A stretch of 64,000 nt of DNA from Rhytidiadelphus loreus (taxonomy: Eukaryota; Streptophyta; Bryopsida; Hypnales; Hylocomiaceae). Under the pieces are notes generated by a model, which did no database searches, was not told where the DNA came from, and was given only the letters and a program-made list of their open reading frames with translations. Every line of letters starts with the position of its first letter. Within the stretch, counting starts at the first letter, position 1. The position numbers and the translations under genes were made by a program. Positions 56,169-64,000 of this stretch are shown here, in pieces. The DNA is taken from contig OX344765.1 in NCBI GenBank assembly GCA_947034895.1, positions 32,741,001-32,805,000 on the forward strand, read 5' to 3'.

Positions 56169-56179
56169 AGACAACCCTG
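56169..56179 (-). repeat. Right terminal inverted repeat of the giant hAT
   Basis: AGACAACCCTG, exact complement of 28172-28182. Just inside are TCGACAACTCGACAATTCGAC repeats resembling those inside the left end. Confidence 0.93.
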
Positions 56180-56187
56180 GTGAACGT
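56180..56187. repeat. Right target-site duplication GTGAACGT of the giant hAT
   Basis: Exact copy of 28164-28171 directly after the right terminal repeat. Confidence 0.95.
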
Positions 56188-58821
56188 GGGTCGCTTTTCC
56201 GCCCAGTTGACAATGCCTCCACACTGGCGGAGAAAATCCCTACCCAAGAGTAGAGGGTATGAGGTGCTGGCTTCTTCTTCGAGTTGGAGGACCTCAAAGG
56301 TGAGTATGTAGTCTATTCCTCCGATCTGAACTCTGAGGTCCTTGATTCGTCCCAAGGTTGGGACCGATCTCTGATCTGCACATTTGAGAGTGACCAGCGA
56401 GGGATGCGTGATTTCTAGACCTAATTTGCGCATGGTGAAAGCGGGCATGATGTTGACACCGCTTCCATCATCTACCAGCGTCTTCGGTATGACCTTGTCG
56501 ACTATCTCTACTTCTATCTCAACAGGCTCAAAGCTCTCTTTAGGTTCTTTTAGGCCGAGTTTGGGTTCTTCCTTCAAGGGTTCTAATTCCTTGACGTCGG
56601 GACTTGGGCCCCCTAGAAATGGAAGCGATTCCACTTGATTGACTGGGCCAACTACTTTGGAACCTCGAGGGATGGTGGCTCCTTCCTTCAATTGCTTGCG
56701 TAGAGTGGGGGCGGTGTTGATCAACTGACCAAAGGATATATTTGCCTTTACCTTGGCCAGGTCCTCCCACAGATCGTATGGCTGAGAAGGGTTACTACTC
56801 TTCTTTGGCCGTGAGCGTAATCGTGGGCTGGTGGGATGGAATGGAGTTCCAGTTTGAACGAACTGGAACTCATCCTCATCCATCTCGGTCGAAGTTGGCA
56901 GATTCTCTTGGAATCGTACCTCCTTGGCAGTCTCCCTCAAGGTACTCTGTAGGTCAGAGAACTGAGGGGAATCTTGGGACGAGTGCAAATGCATACTACT
57001 ATGTGAACTAGAATCCGGCGAGCTAACTATCTCTGGTTCAGGTGGAGGAGGGCCGGTCTTCGCCCCTCCTCAAGTAACCACTAGGGCGGGCAGAGATTTG
57101 CAGACGGCCTCGGTCTCCGAGGTGTCCACGGCTATGAAGAGCGTGTTCTGGAACTCGTTGGGTTTAGTTGGGTTAAACACAGTAACAACCCTAACATCTT
57201 GGGTCGTTGGGGTTGGACCTAATGGGCCAACCCCTTGGTTGGTTTGGACTGCGGGTGGCGCAGCTTGGGTTTGGCGATGGTTAGTGCGGTCGTAATACAT
57301 ATCCGGCGGACCGGTTGTATCATGAGGCTCAGTGAAGCGGACACTTTTGAGGTTGTCATGGGCCTGCTTGGCATAGTCGGCCTTTGGAAACTCTAGTGGG
57401 ATGATCCTATCCGCGGTCTGGCAGTGAACTGTGGGGTGGTGATCCCCACAGCGCTCACAGACCACATTGTTCTCTACCCAACATTGGCCAGGACCGTGCG
57501 TCCTCTTACACGCGGCGCAATAAGACATGAGAGGCCTATCAAAAGAATTGTTGTTTCGTACCTGAGCTTGGGCGTTAGGGTGTCGGTAAGGTTGTCCCGG
57601 TCCCCGAGGTCATGATTGAGGTGGCTTATCCTTGAGTAAGGGGCAGAATGGGGGCGTATGGTTGGGTTGGCCATAGTGGTTGCACCAAAACCCCGTTGAA
57701 TGAGATCCTGATTCATGATATCGGGGTGGGGCTTGTTGCCCTTGTCCTTTGATGAGGCACGCCATTTGCTTGGTCAGTTCGCGGACTGCCCAAGCCATGT
57801 CATTGGACGCTTGCCGCATCTCCGTCCTGATCTGCTCAACAGGTGCGGTCAACATTAACATTGGTTCCTGCGAAGACAAGGGAGTTAGATGTAAGCTGTC
57901 CCTTTGAGTGGGAGACGAGCGGTAGGGTGCCAAGGCTGGTTCTTGATGATGCACGGGGATGAAGGCTGGTATTGGGTCATGCTCCCGCCGGATCATTCGT
58001 TCGTTTTCTTTGTCGATGATTTCGATCTCTAGTGCAGCACGGATGGCATCGTCCAAGGTTATGGGGCGTCGGGACAAGATTTCCCGGATAGTCGAGGCAG
58101 AGTCAACTCCCTGGATGAAGTAATGTCGGATGGTTCCATCGTTTAGGAGCCCTCCCACGTAGCGTGTACAAACTATTTGGAACCGTCAGATGTATGAGGT
58201 GAGGTCTTCTGTAGCCCCCCGCCGGATGCTAGTCAGGGCTGACAACGCTTGTTGTTGACTTATTGCTGGTCGGAAGTAACGTAGGAATGACATCTGCAGT
58301 TGTCTCCAAGAAGTGAAGACTCCCGCATCATGGGACCAATACCAAAAGTAGGCGATTTCAGTCAAGGTATTCGGGAACCAGATCAGGTAATACCCGGAGT
58401 CAGTGACGAGGTTAGAGATGAGAATCTCTTCGAACCGCTCTACGTGGGCAGCCAGATCGTCGTCCCGAGATCCCGAGAACTTGGGTAAGTGATGGGGAAT
58501 AGAGATCTCTCTTAGCCCATGAGGTACTAAGATAGGTAGACCCCGTGGTAACATCATAGGATCCACCTCGGGTATGGCAGGTGGATCTTCTCCCACCTCT
58601 GGCGCTCCTGGAGCCATAGGTGGCATTCTGGCTTCGCGGTCGCCCATCTCTTCTGATGGATCAGGTGAGCTGATTCGCTCGAAAGAGTCAGGGGAACTAG
58701 CCCCTTCGTGTGTTGATGAGGTAGGGGAACTTGGCAGTGGTGGTCGGGCTGAACTTCCTCCCCCTCCCTTTGGTCGTAGCACCCTACCAGATTGTGGTGT
58801 GGTGGAGACCTTTGGTGGCAT
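56180..58821 (-). pseudogene. Retroelement gag-protease, N-terminal part, three in-frame TGA stops
   Basis: The ATG at 58821 opens a frame that runs to the insertion at 56180 and continues at 28163. It is broken only by TGA at 58186, 57610 and 57070, each one C-to-T change from CGA. In order it encodes a Pro/Ser-rich head; a capsid-like gag region (about 58500-58000, with YFRP and EDLTSYI motifs typical of gypsy-type gag); a zinc knuckle in which Tyr replaces the second Cys (C-x2-Y-x4-H-x4-C near 57680); and further Cys-rich zinc-finger-like motifs (57440-57525). It ends in a retropepsin-like protease (VDDGSGVNIM near 56460, then ILTFEVL and LLLGRDFL near 56250). It could not yield a full polyprotein as it stands. 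Confidence 0.8.
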
Positions 58822-58921
58822 CTAACTCATATGGCCTGATAATATGCCAAGCGAGGACATAAATATAGAAAAAAGTGTTACAGTGATAGAAGTTGGCCAA
58901 CTGGTGGTCCAAGCTATAGTC

Positions 58922-59905
58922 CTAGACTAGCTCTATCACTTGATCTGTACAAACCAACGTGGTGACGATCTCTGCCGCAGTCGGCCGAATCTCAAAGAAG
59001 TACGGGGCCTGTGCAGCCTCGATTCTTGCCGTGGCTGATGAATGCTGATCCCAAGTGGCTGCGTTGGTGAAGAAGGTCGCATCCTTGAGTCGTTTGGAAC
59101 GGCTCCTCTTCCCACGGCTAGGGTACTCGTAGTGTATTGGATGATAGCGAGGGTGATGGATCCCCTCGTCTCCAGGTAGCTGGAAGTTGGAGACCTTGAA
59201 GTCTTCTGCGTCTTGACAGGGTTCACAGGCGGTAGCGTACTCAGTGATGTATCGGAGCTGATCCGCCGTATCCAAGGTGGACGGTGTCAGTATGGTGGAG
59301 ATATCGCGGCAACACTCCAACGTGAGATGGCTGGCTCCGTTGTGCCACGCGCGGAAGTCCTCAGACTGTGAGTATGGGTTGTCGAGAAACCGATCGAAGT
59401 CCCCGACTGGCTGGTTGAAGCGGAAATACTGGTCCGAGTCGTCCCCAAGTGGGCTCGGGGCGGCGTATCGGATGTCGAGGTGAGGGACCTCTGCGAGAGG
59501 TTTGAACGTCGGGTAGGCGGGATGCTTGGCGTTGAAGCACGCTTTGACAAACGCGCTCTCGAACTTCCAAGTGGCTAGCACCACCGCCCAGTAGAATGAG
59601 AGGCACTCTACTATCTCCTCCTTTGAGACCCCAAAGGTCCCAGACTTGATTGCTTGCTGGATGTAGGGCGTGTACTGGTTGGGGCTGAGCAAGTATTGCC
59701 GCGCCAGATGCTCCCAGTACTCGAAGGAGATGCCCAAGCGGTTGGGACCGAGCAGCAGGTCTTCTAACGGAAGCTCCTTGTTGTCTTCGGAGTCGATGTA
59801 TCCTTCCTCGTCGTCTCGGTATGCTTTGCGAGGGCGGCGGCGCGAACGGTCGTAAAAATCGAGCTGTGTGAGCTCAAAGCAAGGTTCTAGCTCGTCTCCC
59901 TTCAC
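58922..59905 (-). CDS. Retroelement leader ORF of unknown function, no ATG
   Basis: An open frame of 327 residues lies between the leader and gag. It opens at a GTG (59905) after an in-frame TAA and contains no methionine codon I can find, so start by AUG inside it is impossible. Composition is protein-like: an acidic Asp/Glu patch (about residues 28-45), aromatic-rich helices (SFEYWEHLARQYLL) and a basic stretch near the end (RGKRSRSKRLK). I recognise no domain. It may start at a non-AUG codon, be joined by splicing to an upstream ATG, or have lost its start. It is separated from gag by about 100 bp. Confidence 0.5.
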   Translation of the reverse strand: MKGDELEPCFELTQLDFYDRSRRRPRKAYRDDEEGYIDSEDNKELPLEDLLLGPNRLGISFEYWEHLARQYLLSPNQYTPYIQQAIKSGTFGVSKEEIVECLSFYWAVVLATWKFESAFVKACFNAKHPAYPTFKPLAEVPHLDIRYAAPSPLGDDSDQYFRFNQPVGDFDRFLDNPYSQSEDFRAWHNGASHLTLECCRDISTILTPSTLDTADQLRYITEYATACEPCQDAEDFKVSNFQLPGDEGIHHPRYHPIHYEYPSRGKRSRSKRLKDATFFTNAATWDQHSSATARIEAAQAPYFFEIRPTAAEIVTTLVCTDQVIELV

Positions 59906-61191
59906 AATTAACTTGTTTGGTTAGTCAACAGACTTCTTCCTCCTATCCTTGCTACCTATTGGCCTAGGAGTTGTGAGTGGCTCAATCCTCATGGTAACTG
60001 GAGGCTACCTTTGTTACTTCTATTCTTGCTAGTTCTGACCTATGCTCAAAGTCTTAAGCTCTAATTTCTACTTACTATTTCTAAAAAAAAGATCTCAAAG
60101 GTGTCCTAAGGTACCTCCCTTCACCTCTACTACTATTAATCTTAGACTTTAGATCGTGGTTAACCCTAACGACTGACTTTATGAGTGATCTGCCTTCTAA
60201 ATATCCTGTAAGTGTCCTACTTCTAACCAATTCTTGCTTCACTATCCTAATTCTATTTTAGGGTATTTTATCCTATCTTAATTCCTTCCTTGATTCCTTC
60301 TAAGGTTCCTTCTAATTGTGCTTACTATTAATTATCGGCCTGTAATTGACAACTAATTCTCGCCTCTTACTACTTAATTGCTTATGGTTATCGCTCTAAC
60401 CTTACTTAGGGTGTCCTAACCTAACTTCCTTTCCTAATTCCCTTCTAAATTGAGCTTACTACTAATTATCGACCTAAGATTAGCAACTAATCCTAACTTT
60501 GGTTACTACTAATTGTTTTATGGTTACTTCCTAACCTTACTTTAGCAAATTCTAACCTAATTTTCTTTCTAACTTCCTTCTAATCAAGATTACTACTAAT
60601 TATCGACCTAAGATTAACGACTAATTTTGAACTTTGGCCACTACTAATTGCTATGTTTAATTCTTTAACCCTACTTAGCAAGTTCTAACCTAATTTTCTT
60701 TTCTAACTTCCTTCTAATCAAGATTACTACTAATTATCGACCTAAGATTAACGACTAATTTTAAACTTTGGCCACCACTAATTGCTATGTTTAATTCTTT
60801 AACCCTACTTAGCAAGTTCTAACCTAATTTTCTTTTCTTAATTTTGCTAAGCCTTCTTCTAATCCGACTTACTATTAATTAGCCAACCATAATTAACGGA
60901 CTAATCTCTAAATTATCTTACTAACTATTGATATGTTTAACACTCGGATTTTAACCACTTATCCTAATCTAGCCTTCTATTGTGATTATCCCTAAAGGTC
61001 AATGTCTAATTACTAACTAATTTAGAGACTTGGAAATCTATTTTCTATCACTTGCTTGGTAAACACTCCTAATTCCTTTCACGATTTGTTAATTATCACC
61101 CTAATTCAGACACTCTAATCCTAACTAAGTGTTATCCTAAACTAACTTCTAATGTGAGAAAAAATTTAAAAGGCAAGCTTCTAAACTTTGT
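59906..61191 (-). repeat. Retroelement leader with degenerate tandem repeats
   Basis: Non-coding leader between primer site and first ORF. At about 60300-60900, four to five copies of a unit of about 110-122 bp share ACTACTAATTATCGACCTAA and TTAACCCTACTTAGCAAG. No gene seen. Confidence 0.65.
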
Positions 61192-61209
61192 CTCCCGGCA
61201 GACGCTCCA
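61192..61209 (-). promoter_or_regulatory. Retroelement primer-binding site (tRNA-Gly-like)
   Basis: Three bases inside the 5' LTR, the minus strand reads TGGAGCGTCTGCCGGGAG. Its complement, CTCCCGGCAGACGCTCCA, has the form of a tRNA 3' end (T-stem, acceptor strand, CCA). From memory it matches plant tRNA-Gly(UCC) at all but the base before CCA. A match in the LTR to the anticodon arm of the same tRNA (61317-61331) supports the assignment. Confidence 0.7.
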
Positions 61210-61212
61210 TCA

Positions 61213-64000
61213 TGTGGGCGCTTATTTACCCACCCTTGGTAAATCGGCGAACACAACCAGGTTCTAGTTCTACGATAGTGTCCTACTCTAAGGGGTGTCT
61301 AAGCGTCAATCCATTGTGCCTTCCAAGCAATGGATCTTTTTTGCTAAGTTCCTAATCATGACTCCCTAATTGTGGTTCTAATAACCCCTAAGTTGACTAT
61401 CCCGCTATGCTGTGTTTTTTGTGTTTCCTATTTCCAAATCCTACTCTAATGTTCTAGGGTCAAAGATTATTTTCTGCCATTTCTAAAAACCTAAGACTCA
61501 CTCGGTTTGGACTTCCTAATCACCCGCTATGGACGGATGAAGTTTTGACCACAAGGCTGTCAACTTCATCCATGGTTTCCTATGGGTTTCCAAATCTGGT
61601 TGGGGGCGAAATTTGACTTGCGGACCTTACTCCCTACTCTCTATCTAAATCCTAAGTCCCAACTTGGTTGGACGAATACATCCAAGTTTCATCCGTTTTG
61701 GGCTCTAAACTTCATCCATCAGTATCTCGGTCATCCTAACTCTGATTCCTACGAGTCTTATGTTTTTGGAAACCCCCCGAAACCTACTCTAAGATTTCCT
61801 AATCACACATGAACTGACCTGGACTCTAGTGGTGCCTAGCTCTCGGCCTAGATGGCCTCTTCCCCCTAGTGAGACAATGATGAGGGAGGAAGTTAGGTTC
61901 TTACTTCAGCATGGTGCTCCGCGAGGAGGGCGGTCAATTCACCTTCTTCTACCATGGTAAATTGTAGGTCGTGGGGCACGTATTTAGTTAATCCCGTCGT
62001 ATTCGTAATTTCCAACAAAAAGAACACTTCTTTCCCGTGCATGCCACTTCTTTCTCCTTTCCCCTTCTCCTCAACCCACGTGCCCCATTGATGAAGGGGA
62101 GTGGGTTGGACACCCACCTACTTAGAAGGTCAAACTACGTCCTAACTACCCCTTACGCGTCATTTTATCCTAATGCGTAAGGAATCTAAAAGTCAAATAT
62201 GGCCTAACTACCTCTTATACTCGTCTCACCCTAATGGTGGAGAAGATTTCCTTCCTACCCTCTTGATGGTGCCCCAATTCTATCTAAACTCTTTCCCCCA
62301 CTTCTCCTCCTTGCATTTGATGGTGGTGATGTGGGGTGTCGGAGGGGAGAGTTGGTGAGGTGAGATGGAAACGTCTCTTGTATTTGATTTCTCCTTCCTT
62401 AGCGGGTATAGCGAGGTCCTACCCTCGTTTCCTATTTTTTCTATGTGCTAGTTTTCCCCCTAGTCTCCTACTCTATCTACTCACTAACCTTCCCTAGTCT
62501 CTTATTCTATCTAGTCACTAAGTTTTCTTAGTCTCCTATTCTATCTACTCCCTAAGTTTTCCTAGTCTCCTACTCTACCTTCTTCCTAATTTTTCCCCCC
62601 AAAAAGAAAAAAAACGAACAACAACGGGAGCCCGACCCCGATTGGCCGAGCTGTGGGCAAGCTGCCTGGCTGGTTGCGGGCAAGCTGCCGAGCGAGCTGC
62701 CGGGCTAGCTGCCTGTGCTGGCTGCCTGTGCAAGCTGCCGAGCTGGCTGCCGGTGCTGGCTGCCTGTGCAAGCGGGCTGGCTGTTGGGCAAGCTGGGCGA
62801 GCTGCTGGGTTGAGCTGCCGGGCAAACCAAAAAAAACGTCCACACCCTTTAACCGACTGGGGGACCCCTACTCTCGTAGGGGTTATGACAAGACACGACC
62901 GGGGTGGTTTTCACGGTTGACTCTCTACTTTTGGAGGCTAAACTTTGAATAGTTTCCAAGCGTTTTGGAAACTAAACTTTGGAACCAACCACGTGGGGGG
63001 TTCAAGGCTTCGCCGTCAATTTGGTTTTAACACCAAATTTAGGATTTTTGCCTTCCCCTAGAGGTTCAAAGCTCCGCCGTGTGGTGGACCCTTTAACACA
63101 CAATTTAGGACTAAACTTGGACAAGGAACGGTGGGTCTGGTTACCCCTAAGGGAACTATCCCACTCTTTTCCAATACGGACACAATGACTCGACTCCAAT
63201 GCAAAGGTAATAACTGAGTTAGTAACATAATACGAAAAAGAATGTGGTTAGTAAAAGGAGGTTAGTGCGACATAAATGACACAACATGAACTGGAAGCCC
63301 CCCAAAGCGGCATCGCCAAGGTATGGTGGAGGGTAGTTCCAAGGTTAGTACAAAACACGGACAAGACACCCAACCCGACTTGGATGGTAAGAACGTTAAA
63401 AAGAAAACTTCACACGAGTTGCAAGACAAGGAGAAGGGCCCCCCACGGACCTTCAACACAAAAATTGTAACCACAAAAGAGGAGCAAAAGTGCTCCAAAA
63501 CACCGTAGGGAGTTTTGGCCAAAAGTTGCCAAAACCACGAGAGGTTGGACCCACGGACCCAAAACAAGTATTGGGGGTGTTTTGGAAGAGAGAAGGGCCC
63601 CCTTTTATAGGTTTCCAAGGGCCCACTCCCCCCCTCGACGAGTAACCTCATCCATCCGGATTTTCATCCAAATTTGAGATTTTCACCTAATTTTGGGTTT
63701 TACGCTGGTCCTAGTCTCTAACTTTTGGAGTTTAGCTCGAAATTGCAAATGGATTGCGCCAATGGCTTCAGAATGCCATTTTTAGCCTAAGGGATTCCCT
63801 ACCCCCTATTTCTATCACAAAAAACCCATCGGAAACTAGTGCTAACTGGAGCCAATTAAAAGGGTAAAAACCTAACTTTTGGGGTTTACCTCTTTTGGCT
63901 TGGGTAACTAGCTAGGGTTGTTGGGGAGGCTCTAGTGAGTAAGAAAAGGCTCCTTGATGTCTTCGTTCCAACTTCGTACGCTCCCGGGACGCCGGTCAAC
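61213..64000 (-). repeat. 5' LTR (L3) of the retroelement, cut by window edge
   Basis: Starts (plus strand) TGTGGGCGC and matches 16069-18860 nearly base for base. One tandem unit of about 36 bp is missing in the CTAGTCTCC array, and there are differences in the GC-rich tract. About 0.9 kb should lie beyond the edge. No genes. Confidence 0.87.
61317..61331 (-). promoter_or_regulatory. tRNA anticodon-arm-like element in the LTR
   Basis: TGCCTTCCAAGCAAT, inside a 7-bp-stem hairpin (TCCATTG...CAATGGA), is conserved in all three LTRs (also 16173-16187 and, inverted, 25194-25208). As I recall, it is identical to part of the tRNA-Gly(UCC) anticodon arm. On the element's RNA it would be complementary to the primer tRNA, about 108 nt upstream of the primer site. 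Confidence 0.55.

Larger units (their letters stand above)
28172..56179 (+). mobile_element. Giant cargo-carrying hAT transposon, 28,008 bp
   Basis: The ends are exact 11-bp inverted repeats (CAGGGTTGTCT at 28172-28182 and its complement at 56169-56179), flanked by an exact 8-bp duplication. Inside the ends are TCGACAACTCG-like repeats, a GACGTC site 44-49 bp in, and the GGCGAC-NNC-GGGT array. The element encodes a hAT transposase near its right end and at least five other proteins: three of one new family, a protein kinase and a small unknown; one family member is followed in frame by a RING finger. Its removal, leaving one duplication, makes the retroelement frame around it continuous, so both boundaries are exact to the base. 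Typical hAT elements are only a few kilobases. Because it lies inside a retroelement, it moved after that retroelement inserted. Confidence 0.93.
16069..64000 (-). mobile_element. Gag-protease LTR retroelement, minus strand, disrupted by two later insertions
   Basis: Near-identical direct repeats at 16069-19736 (3' LTR) and 61213 to the edge (5' LTR, incomplete) have TG...CA ends. The primer-binding site abuts the right LTR and the genes read leftward from it. Without the giant hAT and the solo LTR the internal region is about 9.7 kb. It encodes a leader ORF, one gag-protease frame and a small ORF near the 3' LTR. I find no reverse transcriptase, RNase H or integrase, so it would depend on a partner element. 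The last five bases before the left LTR are GTGGC; the matching right duplication would lie outside the window. No clear polypurine tract is visible before the 3' LTR. Confidence 0.82.

Overview
This window looks like nuclear DNA of a large, repeat-rich plant-type (streptophyte) genome. The signs are short telomere-type CCCTAAA runs, a GT-AG intron, hAT transposons with 8-bp target duplications, and a gypsy-type LTR retroelement whose primer site resembles plant tRNA-Gly as I remember it. In-frame stops in the decayed genes also fit C-to-T loss at CG and CHG methylation sites. I cannot name the species. There is no bacterial operon, plasmid, phage or CRISPR signal.

Layout. (1) Positions 1-16068 hold a cluster of three related genes of unknown function: gene C (minus, running off the left edge), gene A (plus) and gene B (plus), plus a loose RING fragment. 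They share an N-terminal domain; A and B go on into coiled coil, and B ends in a RING-like finger. Gene A is split by a 5.7-kb foldback hAT-type element (3556-9257) with exact 10-bp terminal inverted repeats and an exact 8-bp duplication (GACCGGTG). Ignoring the insert and one copy of the duplication, the gene A frame is continuous. (2) From 16069 to beyond the right edge lies a minus-strand LTR retroelement. Its 3' LTR is 16069-19736, its 5' LTR starts at 61213 and is cut by the edge, its primer site is 61192-61209, and it has one gag-protease frame but no visible reverse transcriptase or integrase. (3) A related solo LTR (21524-25311, duplication GATGG) sits inside it. (4) Inside the gag-protease frame sits the main discovery: a 28,008-bp element (28172-56179) with exact 11-bp terminal inverted repeats (CAGGGTTGTCT) and an exact 8-bp duplication (GTGAACGT). 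The host frame is again continuous across the insertion.

The 28-kb element encodes its own hAT transposase (52127-55117 plus a frameshifted tail) and at least five cargo genes: three members of a new protein family (28939, 35418 and 48792), one followed in frame by a RING finger; a protein kinase (42058); and a small unknown protein (32466). GC-rich arrays of a 12-13-bp unit, roughly GGCGAC-NNC-GGGT, lie just inside both ends and upstream of most cargo genes. The cargo family resembles the host gene family A/B/C in motif order and overall plan, so the host cluster may itself be stranded cargo of such elements. The middle of the element is an old, imperfect inverted repeat centred near 42.8 kb, in the kinase gene.

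Order of events read from nesting: the gene family came first; the retroelement inserted next; the solo LTR and the giant hAT then inserted into the retroelement. The giant element has therefore moved since the retroelement arrived, which argues that a 28-kb cargo-bearing hAT was mobile in the fairly recent past.
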